From an uncultured Bacteroidales bacterium (GTDB lineage Bacteria; Bacteroidota; Bacteroidia; Bacteroidales; WCHB1-69), in contig CAKUVI010000003.1 of the NCBI GenBank assembly GCA_934699095.1, positions 1-64,000 of the forward strand: DNA of 64,000 bases, read 5' to 3'. Both the position numbers and the translations under genes were made by a program. This document shows, in pieces, positions 16,976 to 25,609 of this stretch (the first letter of the stretch is position 1; every line of letters starts with the position of its first letter). The notes under the pieces are model-generated. The model did not search any database and was not told the DNA's origin. It saw nothing but the letters and a program-made list of their open reading frames with translations.

Positions 16976-18427
16976 TTATGATCTTTTTCGTTTTATAAAA
17001 TTTTGAATAACGGAGTAATATGTCTGAAAACCATCAATTTTAAGCAGTTTGGATAACACGAAGAAAACAACTGCAAAGATACAAATCTGAACGCACATCA
17101 GGACATAAATATTCATGTCAATGAAAGAAAAAGCGTAAGCGGCCAAACCTGCAACGGCTGTAACCGCCAAAGCCGGCAGGAAATCCTTGACTTGTGACAA
17201 CAGTCCGTAATTGATAAGTTTCTTGTTTGCTACTGCATTGATCACAAAGCTGATATATGAAACGCTTGCAACTGCGTACAGAAGTCCCATAACACCATAG
17301 CGTATGCCAAAGATGATAAGACCTATACCGATGATTCTTTTGGATATTTGAAGAACAAAATAGACACTTCCTTTACCCAATGACTTTATAACATTGGTAT
17401 TCAGCGTATTAAGTGTATAAACAAGACCTGACAGACAGAGTATTTGAAAATACGGCACAGAGGGCTCCCATTTAGCTCCGTAGAGAAGGGTTATGAAAGG
17501 TTTTGCAATAATCATGAGGAGGACCATCATAGGAAAATTGACATAGACCAATGCTTTAGCGCTCTTGCGCACCCCTGCGAGAAGTTTTTCCGTATCATCC
17601 TGCAGTGTTGAGAATGCCGGGAAAGTCACGTCATTCACTATAGAGGAGAGGCCTGTAACAGGAATCTCCTCCAATTTCTTAGCCTGGGAGAAATATCCCA
17701 AGTCACCTGCAGAGAAACGTTTTCCGATGATAAGGCCCTGCAGGTTGGTGTAGATGGTTTCGGTAAGAGAGGAGAGCAGCATAAGTCCGCCGAAGCTGAA
17801 AAGTTCTTTAAGTGAAGCGAAGCTGAACTCCCAAGAAGGGCGCCAAGAGCTCATGCGCCAAAGGAGGATGACATTCACGATGGCGGAAGTTATTGCAGAG
17901 ACCACCAAGCTCCACGCGCCGAATCCCGCAAAAGCCATGGGTATGGCCACAAGGGTGCCTGCCATTGCAGCGGCAATATTTCTTATAGCCAACGCCCTGA
18001 AGTTCATCTGTTTTTGCAGTTGTGTGATTTGAACAATCGCAAAAGACTGTATTATCAGAACAACACTTTGCGCCCTAAGAAGCGGTTTTAGCGGCGGCAG
18101 ATCATAGTATCCAGCCACAAGTGGTGCGGTGAAGAAAAGCAATGCGTAAAACAAAGCCGCAAAAGTAAGGTTCCAATAGAACACTGTCGAGTAGTCGGCC
18201 TTGGTTGGGTTTTTCTTCTGAATCAAGGCCGAGCCCAAACCGCCTTGGATAAAAATGTTCGACACAGCAAGGAAGATGGCCAACATGGCTATGCTGCCGA
18301 AATCCTCAGGCATGAGCAGTCTGGCCAGCACCAAGTTAGAAAGGAAGTTGATGGTAAGGGTGCCGACCTTGCCAACTGCGCTCCACATCAGTCCGAAGAT
18401 AGTCTTGTTTTTAAGGTTCTCTTCCAT
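16976..18427 (-). CDS. Lipopolysaccharide/O-unit flippase, Wzx-like (MOP superfamily)
   Basis: A 483-aa polytopic membrane protein with 12-14 predicted helices. It begins LKNKTIFGLMWSAVGKVGTL and has QGGLGSALIQKKNPTKADYS, features of the polysaccharide synthase 3 / Wzx-like family that flips undecaprenyl-linked glycans across the inner membrane. RRWMR-type polymerase motifs are absent. It starts 2 bp after the dehydrogenase stop and is followed closely by the TupA-like gene, so it is in the same operon. Together with the polymerase-like half of the fusion it gives the cluster the two membrane functions of a Wzx/Wzy-type pathway. Confidence 0.92.
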   Translation of the reverse strand: MEENLKNKTIFGLMWSAVGKVGTLTINFLSNLVLARLLMPEDFGSIAMLAIFLAVSNIFIQGGLGSALIQKKNPTKADYSTVFYWNLTFAALFYALLFFTAPLVAGYYDLPPLKPLLRAQSVVLIIQSFAIVQITQLQKQMNFRALAIRNIAAAMAGTLVAIPMAFAGFGAWSLVVSAITSAIVNVILLWRMSSWRPSWEFSFASLKELFSFGGLMLLSSLTETIYTNLQGLIIGKRFSAGDLGYFSQAKKLEEIPVTGLSSIVNDVTFPAFSTLQDDTEKLLAGVRKSAKALVYVNFPMMVLLMIIAKPFITLLYGAKWEPSVPYFQILCLSGLVYTLNTLNTNVIKSLGKGSVYFVLQISKRIIGIGLIIFGIRYGVMGLLYAVASVSYISFVINAVANKKLINYGLLSQVKDFLPALAVTAVAGLAAYAFSFIDMNIYVLMCVQICIFAVVFFVLSKLLKIDGFQTYYSVIQNFIKRKRS

Positions 18428-18429
18428 TT

Positions 18430-19512
18430 CTATAATATAGCAGCACGTATATCATCCTCCGACACACGCTCTTTATCCAAAAGATATTCGATAGTTCTGG
18501 CATTTTTGCGAAAATCCTCCTGCAGCAAAGAGCCTGCAAGGGTGATGATTGCATCGGCTATGGAGGTGTCGGTATTGACAGCCTTCCCTATGGACGAGAA
18601 CAGTCCGAGTCCGTTGGGCACATCCTCCATGAGGTAGCGGTGCCGAACCGATGAAGGGCCTTTGTTGGCGGCCTGCGAAAATGACTTGAAAACGGTCATG
18701 GCATCTATGCTCAAGTCGCGCTCGTTACGCCACTTGGCAGCCTCGAAATAGTCTAATGGCTCACAATCGAAAATCTCAAGCAGCCGGTTTTTTTGGGCAT
18801 CAAAATTTCTGATCACATTTATCACGGAAGGTGTGAAGGCCTCCTTGTACATCCAGAACTCGCCGCCGCTGTGTTCGATACGGGCGGCCGAGAATAGCAT
18901 TCCTATAGGATGTACTATCATATTGGGGTTATGCAGTGCAGATTCAAGAATATGTCGCCGCAGGTATTTGGTGTTTTCGAACATTGATGAGAAGGTTGCA
19001 AGCACCTCGCCGCTTTTGTTGGCTGGGAGCACCGACACAGCGTTTCTTGGGTTGTAGAAGGTGATTCTCACATACAGGGAATCCATGATGCGTCCGTTGT
19101 AAGCAGTGGTTTCCCATTCACTGTAAATCACATCTCTCTTGATGTGCCTTTTGAATATCAGGCTACCCATATATCCTGGGACTATAGCGATAAGCTGTCC
19201 ATCGCGCACGTGGGGTGCAATCTTTCGCGCCACATCCTCGTGGCACAAAGTAGTGGTCATAACCATGATGACATCGGCGAAAGGTATGGCCTTGGCCGCA
19301 TCCTTGGTGATGAATGCAGGTTTAGCGAAATGAACTCCGCCTCCTGAGGTCTCGTCCTTGACATTGAAACCGCCCTCGCTGCACATCAGCTCGAAAAAGG
19401 CGCTGTTCGCCGAGTCGGAAGTCTTTAGAAGCGCGACTTCAAAACCCTTCTCTATGAGTTTTGCAGCATGCACCAAACCTGAATTTCCGCAGCCTACTAT
19501 TGTTATCTTCAT
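18430..19512 (-). CDS. Opine-type NAD(P)-dependent dehydrogenase
   Basis: The 360-aa protein has an N-terminal Rossmann fold (MKITIVGCGNSGLVHAAKLI, GxGxxG variant). Its C-terminal alpha-helical domain is typical of the octopine/nopaline dehydrogenase family, with GPSSVRHRYLMEDVPNGLGL as the clearest block and the conserved His in HNPNMIVHPIGML. Known members reductively condense an amino acid with a keto acid to give a secondary-amine opine. It heads the polysaccharide operon, 2 bp before the flippase. I infer that it makes a carboxyalkyl-amino substituent or precursor for the glycan, though a role in free metabolism is possible. I chose ATG 19512 over the in-frame TTG at 19518. Confidence 0.85.
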   Translation of the reverse strand: MKITIVGCGNSGLVHAAKLIEKGFEVALLKTSDSANSAFFELMCSEGGFNVKDETSGGGVHFAKPAFITKDAAKAIPFADVIMVMTTTLCHEDVARKIAPHVRDGQLIAIVPGYMGSLIFKRHIKRDVIYSEWETTAYNGRIMDSLYVRITFYNPRNAVSVLPANKSGEVLATFSSMFENTKYLRRHILESALHNPNMIVHPIGMLFSAARIEHSGGEFWMYKEAFTPSVINVIRNFDAQKNRLLEIFDCEPLDYFEAAKWRNERDLSIDAMTVFKSFSQAANKGPSSVRHRYLMEDVPNGLGLFSSIGKAVNTDTSIADAIITLAGSLLQEDFRKNARTIEYLLDKERVSEDDIRAAIL

Positions 19513-19558
19513 ATCCAATTGAAAAAGTCGGTCTTGAATTTATTCTCAAAACAAAGCG

Positions 19559-19566
19559 CAAAAATA
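19559..19566 (-). promoter_or_regulatory. -7 box for the polysaccharide operon
   Basis: The minus strand reads TATTTTTG, matching TAnnTTTG, 46 bases upstream of the dehydrogenase ATG. No other box lies inside the five-gene operon, whose internal gaps are at most 24 bp. Confidence 0.65.
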
Positions 19567-19592
19567 AGATTTTATCCGTTTGGATTAAATTG

Positions 19593-19600
19593 TATCTTTG
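19593..19600 (+). promoter_or_regulatory. -7 box for the PASTA-T9SS-exonuclease operon
   Basis: TATCTTTG is an exact TAnnTTTG match, 47 bases upstream of ATG 19648. It is divergent from, and only 26 bases away from, the polysaccharide promoter. Confidence 0.7.
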
Positions 19601-19647
19601 CAGTTTTGAATTATTAACAAAAATTAAGTTATCGTAACTTGAGAAAA

Positions 19648-20259
19648 ATGGGCGAAAACAACAGAAAATCAACAAAAAGACTGTCCAAAGACAGTCTTCT
19701 GTTCCACATTATTTTAGCGGTGGCAGTAACCTTCGCGATATTTTTTATTGCGGTATTGTTTCTCAGATTTTTCACAAGGCATGGCAGTGAGATAAAGATG
19801 CCGGATTACAAGGGCAAGGTAGCGGAGGAGCTGATCCAGAACGGCACGCCCGAGAAATTCGTCTTCGTGGTGAATGACGAGCTCTACGAGCAGGACGCTG
19901 TTCCGGGCACCGTGCTCAAGCAGAACCCGTTGCCGGGCGAAAAGGTGAAACACGGACGGAAGGTTTACCTCACCTTGGCAGCAGCTGAGCCGCCCACAGT
20001 CAAGATGCCGGAACTGCGCGACCTTTCCCTGCGCCAAGCCCAAATCATGCTCGAATCACAGAAACTCGTTCTCGACAAAGTGATAGAGAAACCGAGTCCA
20101 TACGAAAACCTCGTCTTGGACGTTCTATACAAAGGTCATTCCATCTCTGCAGGCAACGAAGTGAAGCAGGGCGACAAAATCACGTTAGTGGTCGGCAAAA
20201 ACATAGGCGACTTGCCAGATGAATCAACAGAAGGACAGCCTGAAGAGACTCAACAATAA
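19648..20259 (+). CDS. Single-pass PASTA-domain protein
   Basis: This 203-aa protein has a cytoplasmic basic N-terminus, one TM helix at about residues 19-46 (LLFHIILAVAVTFAIFFIAV) and an extracytoplasmic part with about two PASTA repeats. These are IKMPDYKGKVAEELIQNG to GRKVYLTLAA, then VKMPELRDLSLRQAQIMLES to GDKITLVVGK. An acidic tail ends in EETQQ. PASTA domains bind peptidoglycan fragments or beta-lactam-like ligands in other proteins. There is no kinase or transpeptidase domain here, so it may be an envelope sensor or scaffold. The start is ATG 19648; the earlier TTG (19639) is not needed. The T9SS cargo gene follows after 18 bp. Confidence 0.85.
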   Translation: MGENNRKSTKRLSKDSLLFHIILAVAVTFAIFFIAVLFLRFFTRHGSEIKMPDYKGKVAEELIQNGTPEKFVFVVNDELYEQDAVPGTVLKQNPLPGEKVKHGRKVYLTLAAAEPPTVKMPELRDLSLRQAQIMLESQKLVLDKVIEKPSPYENLVLDVLYKGHSISAGNEVKQGDKITLVVGKNIGDLPDESTEGQPEETQQ

Positions 20260-20277
20260 CCTAATAAAGCAGAAAAT

Positions 20278-22392
20278 ATGAAGATATTGAAGAAATTACT
20301 GATCGCAACTGCATTTTTCCTCCCGCTCATAACCAGCGGACAGGAGGTCATAACAGGCGTAACATCAAATCCCGAAGTCAAGAAGGCGGCGTTGAAATCG
20401 CGACCGGCCAAGCCGGCTTCCGCACTGAAGCTGCCGTTTTTCGACGACTTCTCAAACTACACTGGTCTGCCTGACAATCAGCTGTGGGCCGACGAGCAAG
20501 GATACGTCAACACTGGGTTTGCCGTCTATCCGCCATCCATAGGTGTGGTGACACTCGACGCCCTTGACGCCGACGGCAAGGTTTACGCACACGCCTCAAA
20601 CAGCACTTTCGGCGCCGACACACTTACGTCGCTGCCCATCCGCTTAGACAGCAACTTTCTGTACAACAGGAAGATGACGATTGCTGATTCAATATATTTC
20701 AGTTTTTGCTACCAACCGGCGGGCGGTAGCAGGAGTCTGCCGGCCAACAACTGGGACCGCATTGGCGACGCCCCGGAACATTCCGACAAAATAGTTCTCG
20801 AGTTTGGATATTCCACCGGCAACATCATCTTTGCAGGATTCATATATGGCGAATACATTGCCGACCAGAGCCATCATATTGGAGACTCCATCGAGAACCC
20901 GTTTTTCCCCGGCACCTATTACGTCTTCGAGAGTGATGTTTACCCGGGCGAGGCCATCATGATCCCCGCAGATTCCATCTTTGCGGAAGAGTACGTATGG
21001 AATGAGATGTGGTCGTCGGACGGCTGCAGCATTGACAGCTGGCTGTCGGAAAACCCGTTGCAATATTTCAAGCAGGTCATCATCCCCATAACCGACGAAC
21101 AATACCTGCGCAACAACTTCCAATTCAGGTTCAGGAACTACGCAAGTCTTGATATCGATTCGTGGAACGGGAACAGCATCCTCGGATGGTCGAGCAACTG
21201 CGACCAATGGAACCTCGACTATATCAAACTGAACTTAAACAGAACCTACAACGACATTTATCCAAACGATGTTGCCTTCGTAAGTCCTTCTTCTTCAGCA
21301 CTCAAAGAGTACACAGCCATGCCATGGAAGCAGTTCAGGCCCACCGACATGGCTGAAAAATTCCACAATGAGCTCTCCAACCTTTCGAACAGCACCAAAA
21401 ACACATACTACAACTACTTTGTAACCAAGAACCACCAGCAGACGATCTACACATCTCCATCCAACAACGAGAATGCGGAGCCGTACTCCTCAAGCGGTCT
21501 GCACACCTACCAATATCATGCCGAGCCCAACATTGGGATGGCTTTTGAGCACGACGGGGCCGACAGCGCCGTCTTCACAATCACACACGCATTCGGGATG
21601 GTGGGCATCAACGACGACTGCAGGAGCAACGACACCTGCGTCTTCGAGCAGAAGTTCTACAACTATTACGCCTACGACGACGGCACAGCAGAAGCAGGCT
21701 ACTGCCTTCTCTCAACAGCCACAAACCCGCAGTCTTACTTTGCAGTCAAATTCTCGCTTGCCGAGCCCGACTCGCTGCAAGCAGTCAGGATGTGGTTCAA
21801 CAGGACCCTGAACGACGAAAACATCGACTATTTCACGCTCATGGTATGGGCTGACGACAACGGCATGCCGGGCGAGGTGCTCTACGAACTGCCCTCACAA
21901 CTGCCCGGGTATGCCCACGAATTCAACGATTTTGTAACCTACTATCCAGAGGAGCCCATAGCCATATCTGGCGACTTCTACGTGGGATTCCACCAAAGCC
22001 ACAACGTACAGCTGAACATCGGGTTCGACCAGAACAACGATGCGAGAGGGAAGTTCTTCTACAAGACCACAACGCAATGGAACCAGTCGTTTTACAGAGG
22101 AGCCCCGATGATCCGCCCCGTAGTCGGCAAGAGTTTCGACCATTCCGGAGTGCAGAACCACAGTCAGGATCAATGCAGGGTTTATCCCAACCCCACCGAT
22201 GGCAGCGTTCACATAGACTCCGATTTGCAGAATCTCAGAGTTGAGGTCTTCAACACCTTCGGACAATTACTCGAAATAAACGAACTGAGCGGGAATGACA
22301 TGAGCCTTCAGCAATATCCTTCTGGTTTCTACTTGCTGAAAATATATTCCGACGGCAAATTCATCAAAACCGAAAAAATAATAAAACGATAA
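20278..22392 (+). CDS. Secreted protein with T9SS type A sorting domain
   Basis: The 704-aa protein has a signal peptide (MKILKKLLIATAFFLPLITS) and a C-terminal T9SS sorting domain from about residue 630. The sorting domain shows VYPNPTDG, the VEVFNTFGQLLE strand pair and PSGFYLLKIYSDGKFIKTEK. This form of the domain sends cargo through the type IX system for release or anchoring at the cell surface. The large middle region is acidic, rich in Asn, Tyr and Ser, and beta-rich; I recognise no catalytic domain, though parts resemble carbohydrate-binding-like sandwiches. It lies between the PASTA gene (18 bp) and the exonuclease gene (3 bp). No T9SS machinery genes are in the window. Confidence 0.9.
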   Translation: MKILKKLLIATAFFLPLITSGQEVITGVTSNPEVKKAALKSRPAKPASALKLPFFDDFSNYTGLPDNQLWADEQGYVNTGFAVYPPSIGVVTLDALDADGKVYAHASNSTFGADTLTSLPIRLDSNFLYNRKMTIADSIYFSFCYQPAGGSRSLPANNWDRIGDAPEHSDKIVLEFGYSTGNIIFAGFIYGEYIADQSHHIGDSIENPFFPGTYYVFESDVYPGEAIMIPADSIFAEEYVWNEMWSSDGCSIDSWLSENPLQYFKQVIIPITDEQYLRNNFQFRFRNYASLDIDSWNGNSILGWSSNCDQWNLDYIKLNLNRTYNDIYPNDVAFVSPSSSALKEYTAMPWKQFRPTDMAEKFHNELSNLSNSTKNTYYNYFVTKNHQQTIYTSPSNNENAEPYSSSGLHTYQYHAEPNIGMAFEHDGADSAVFTITHAFGMVGINDDCRSNDTCVFEQKFYNYYAYDDGTAEAGYCLLSTATNPQSYFAVKFSLAEPDSLQAVRMWFNRTLNDENIDYFTLMVWADDNGMPGEVLYELPSQLPGYAHEFNDFVTYYPEEPIAISGDFYVGFHQSHNVQLNIGFDQNNDARGKFFYKTTTQWNQSFYRGAPMIRPVVGKSFDHSGVQNHSQDQCRVYPNPTDGSVHIDSDLQNLRVEVFNTFGQLLEINELSGNDMSLQQYPSGFYLLKIYSDGKFIKTEKIIKR

Positions 22393-22395
22393 CAT

Positions 22396-23223
22396 ATGAA
22401 ATTCAACTTGACACGCCCGTTGGTATTTTTTGATTTGGAGACAACGGGACTAAACTTGGGAAAAGACAAGATTGTGGAGATTTCCATGATCAAGGTCATG
22501 CCTGACGGCAGTGAGACAGAACGCACAGAAATCATCAATCCAGGCATACCAATACCTGAGGAGGTAGCTTCAATTCACGGCATTCACGACGAGGATGTGA
22601 TCGGCAAGCCGACTTTCAGCGAACTTGCCGACGATCTTATGAGCTTCATCGGAGACGCCGACTTGGCAGGTTTCAACTCAAACAAATTTGACGTTCCGTT
22701 ATTAGTAGAAGAATTTCTCCGCTGCGGTCGCAGATTTGACTTAAGAAACCGCTATCTCATTGATGTTCAGAATATTTTCCACAAGATGGAACCGAGAAAT
22801 CTGGTGGCAGCCTACAAGTTCTATTGCAATGGCGATCTCAACGACGCGCACCACGCAAGTGCCGACACAAGAGCCACTTACGAGGTTTTGAAGGCGCAGA
22901 TAGAGAAATACGACGGCGTGGAGTACACCGATGCCCACACAAAACGCAAGTCGGTGCCGGTCAAAAACGACGTGAAAGCGCTGAGCGCGTTCACCACCGA
23001 CCGCCCCACAGTTGACCTTGCCGGGCACATAGTGATGGATTCCCAGCAACGCCCGGTTTTCAATTTCGGAAAATACAAGGGGCAGCCAGTCAATGAAGTG
23101 TTCAAAAAAGAGCCCGCCTATTACGACTGGATGATGAAAGCCGACTTCCCACTCTACACAAAGGAGATCGTCACTCAGATTTACCACGAGGTTTCCTTGG
23201 AGAAAAAATTCGCAAGACAATAA
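22396..23223 (+). CDS. DnaQ-like 3'-5' exonuclease (DEDDh)
   Basis: A 275-aa soluble exonuclease of the DNA polymerase III epsilon / RNase T superfamily. Exo I is FFDLETTGLNLGKDKIVEIS (metal-binding D and E). Exo II is ADLAGFNSNKFDVPLLVEEF. Exo III with the DEDDh histidine is DAHHASADTRATYEVL. The C-terminal part, VFNFGKYKGQPVNEVFKKEP and YYDWMMKADFP, matches the small domain seen at the end of exodeoxyribonuclease X-like proteins. It could act in proofreading or repair. It starts 3 bp after the T9SS cargo gene, so it is cotranscribed with unrelated envelope genes. Confidence 0.92.
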   Translation: MKFNLTRPLVFFDLETTGLNLGKDKIVEISMIKVMPDGSETERTEIINPGIPIPEEVASIHGIHDEDVIGKPTFSELADDLMSFIGDADLAGFNSNKFDVPLLVEEFLRCGRRFDLRNRYLIDVQNIFHKMEPRNLVAAYKFYCNGDLNDAHHASADTRATYEVLKAQIEKYDGVEYTDAHTKRKSVPVKNDVKALSAFTTDRPTVDLAGHIVMDSQQRPVFNFGKYKGQPVNEVFKKEPAYYDWMMKADFPLYTKEIVTQIYHEVSLEKKFARQ

Positions 23224-23296
23224 AAAAGCAAAACTCACAAATTGAAACGGCTGCAAAATTGTTCATTTTTTTCGCCGAAGAATGAAGAAAAAATTG

Positions 23297-23304
23297 TACT
23301 TTTG
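23297..23304 (+). promoter_or_regulatory. -7 box for the [FeFe] hydrogenase operon
   Basis: TACTTTTG exactly matches TAnnTTTG. The first gene starts at 23387, giving an A-rich leader of about 75 bases with no strong hairpin that I can see. Confidence 0.7.
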
Positions 23305-23386
23305 CACCGGTTAAAAAAATTATCGTAAAGATCAGTAAATCAACAAGTAAAAAAAATAAATCTACAACTTACCAAATTTTATATTT

Positions 23387-23782
23387 ATGGAAAAAATAAA
23401 ATCATTGGCAGATCTCAAGAAAAAGAGAGAAGAGTTGCAATCTAAAATCGAATTGCGCGAGGAAGGCGAAAACGTAGAAAACCTCGTTCAAATCAAGGTT
23501 GCGATGGCAACTTGCGGTATTGCTTCCGGCGCAAAACAGACCATGGAGGCCATCATTGAGGAATGCAACAAGCAGAATGTAAAGGCTGCTGTAACTCAAA
23601 CCGGATGCATGGGTTATTGCTATGCTGAGCCCACTGTTGAAGTGAAAAAACCAGGCGAAGAACCAATCGTTTTCGGACACGTTGACACCAAAAAAGGCCA
23701 GGACTTGGTTAACAAGTACATCCTTCAAGGTGAAATCTTGGACGGTGTCATCCCTGTAAATTACGAAAAAATCGACAAATAA
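23387..23782 (+). CDS. HndB-like [2Fe-2S] hydrogenase subunit
   Basis: The 131-aa protein has a charged N-terminal helix or coiled coil (EKIKSLADLKKKREELQSKI) followed by a thioredoxin-like ferredoxin domain. The cysteines are in MATCGIASGAKQ and QTGCMGYCYAEP, the pattern of the HndB subunit of NAD(P)-linked multimeric [FeFe] hydrogenases. It should carry a [2Fe-2S] cluster and act as an accessory electron carrier in the cytosol. It is the first gene of a four-gene operon, 18 bp before the HndC-like gene. The symbol is left blank because organism-specific naming (hnd or hyd) varies. Confidence 0.88.
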   Translation: MEKIKSLADLKKKREELQSKIELREEGENVENLVQIKVAMATCGIASGAKQTMEAIIEECNKQNVKAAVTQTGCMGYCYAEPTVEVKKPGEEPIVFGHVDTKKGQDLVNKYILQGEILDGVIPVNYEKIDK

Positions 23783-23800
23783 CCAATTAAGGATTCAGTT

Positions 23801-25594
23801 ATGGCAAATTATAAATACCACATTCTTCTCTGTGGCGGTACAGGATGTACAGCTTCAGAAAGCCCGAAAATCAAAGAGAATTTCATTCAAATATTGGAAG
23901 AGAAGAACCTTGCGAACGACGTTCAGGTAGTGGCTACCGGTTGTTTCGGTTTCTGTGAAAAAGGCCCTATCGTAAAGATTCTTCCCGACAACACTTTCTA
24001 TACACAGGTAAAACCTGAGGATTGCCGTGAGATTGTTGACGAGCACATCATCAAGGGTAGAAAAGTGAACCGTCTGTTGTATGAGAACCCGGAGAACAAG
24101 GAGCACGTTTCCGACTCCAAGCACATGGGTTTCTACAAGAAACAGATGCGTATCGCACTCCGCAACTGCGGTTTCATCGATCCTGAGAACATCGATGAAT
24201 ACATCGCCCGTGACGGTTACAAGGCATTGGCTTCAGTATTGGAGCAGAACGATCCAGCAGCCACCATCGACCTCATCAAGAAATCAGGTCTTCGCGGCCG
24301 CGGCGGCGCCGGCTTCCCGACAGGTTTGAAATGGGAGCTTTGTGCAAAGAACTCAGCCGACCAGAAATACATCATCTGTAACGCCGATGAGGGCGACCCG
24401 GGTGCATTCATGGACCGTTCTATCCTCGAAGGCGACCCACACTCAATCATCGAAGCTATGGCTATCGGTGGTTTCTGTATCGGAGCAACCATCGGCTTGG
24501 TTTACATCCGTGCCGAATACCCATTGGCAATCCACCGTCTGCAAGTGGCTATCGAACAGGCCCGTGAATACGGCTTGCTCGGCAAGAACATCTTCGGAAC
24601 AGACTTCAGCTTCGACATCATCCTCCGCTATGGTGCAGGTGCATTCGTTTGCGGTGAGGAGACAGCCCTTATCCACTCTATGGAAGGCCAGCGCGGTGAA
24701 CCTACATTCAAACCACCGTTCCCAGCTGTTTCTGGTTATATGAAGAAACCTTCTAACGTGAATAACGTTGAGACTTACGCCAACATCCCTGTTATCATCA
24801 ACAAGGGTTGGGAGTGGTTCTCATCAATCGGAACTGAGAAGTCAAAAGGTACCAAAGTGTTCGCTTTGGCAGGCCAGATCAACAACGTCGGCCTTATCGA
24901 AGTGCCTATGGGCATCACCCTCCGCGAGGTTATATACGAGATCGGCGGCGGCATCAAGGGCGGCAAAAAGTTCAAAGCCGTTCAAACCGGTGGTCCTTCA
25001 GGCGGCTGCTTGACAGAAAAGTTCCTCGACACACCTATCGACTACGACAACCTCGTGGCTGCCGGCTCAATGATGGGTTCCGGTGGTATGATCGTTATGG
25101 ACGAAACCTCATGTATGGTTTCCGTAGCCAAGTTCTACCTCGACTTCACCGTTGAAGAGTCTTGCGGTAAATGTACACCTTGCCGTATCGGTAACAAACG
25201 TCTGAGCGAAATCCTCGACCGTATCACCAAAGGTAATGGAACAATGGAAGACCTCGCTCTCCTTAAGAACTTAAGCCACGTGATAAAAGATACAGCACTC
25301 TGCGGCTTAGGCCAGACTTCACCAAACCCTGTATTGTCAACTATCGACAACTTCTGGGATGAATATGTTGCACACGTAACCGAAAAGAAATGTCCTGCTG
25401 GACAGTGCAAGGCTTTGAAGCAATATGTCATCAATGCCGAAGCATGTAAGGGTTGCACAGCGTGCGCACGCAATTGCCCTGTTGGCGCTATTAAAGGTAC
25501 AGTTAAAATGCCACACGAAATCAACCAAGAACTCTGTATCAAGTGCGGCACATGTATCGAGAAATGTAAATTCAATGCAATTAGTATTATTTAG
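23801..25594 (+). CDS. HndC/NuoF-like flavin subunit of [FeFe] hydrogenase
   Basis: The 597-aa subunit oxidises or reduces NAD(P)(H) at FMN and passes electrons to the hydrogenase subunit. Domains in order: a thioredoxin-like [2Fe-2S] domain (residues 1-100, LLCGGTGCTASE and TGCFGFCEKGP); the 51-kDa NuoF core with the NADH/FMN loop GLRGRGGAGFPTGLKWELC and ICNADEGDPGAFMDRS; an SLBB domain; the NuoF [4Fe-4S] site ESCGKCTPCRIGNKRLSE; and a C-terminal two-cluster ferredoxin (CKGCTACARNCPVGAI, CIKCGTCIEKCKFNAI). This is the usual composition of HydB/HndC proteins. The hydrogenase gene begins 15 bp downstream. Confidence 0.95.
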   Translation: MANYKYHILLCGGTGCTASESPKIKENFIQILEEKNLANDVQVVATGCFGFCEKGPIVKILPDNTFYTQVKPEDCREIVDEHIIKGRKVNRLLYENPENKEHVSDSKHMGFYKKQMRIALRNCGFIDPENIDEYIARDGYKALASVLEQNDPAATIDLIKKSGLRGRGGAGFPTGLKWELCAKNSADQKYIICNADEGDPGAFMDRSILEGDPHSIIEAMAIGGFCIGATIGLVYIRAEYPLAIHRLQVAIEQAREYGLLGKNIFGTDFSFDIILRYGAGAFVCGEETALIHSMEGQRGEPTFKPPFPAVSGYMKKPSNVNNVETYANIPVIINKGWEWFSSIGTEKSKGTKVFALAGQINNVGLIEVPMGITLREVIYEIGGGIKGGKKFKAVQTGGPSGGCLTEKFLDTPIDYDNLVAAGSMMGSGGMIVMDETSCMVSVAKFYLDFTVEESCGKCTPCRIGNKRLSEILDRITKGNGTMEDLALLKNLSHVIKDTALCGLGQTSPNPVLSTIDNFWDEYVAHVTEKKCPAGQCKALKQYVINAEACKGCTACARNCPVGAIKGTVKMPHEINQELCIKCGTCIEKCKFNAISII

Positions 25595-25609
25595 TGAAAG
25601 TTGAACAAT

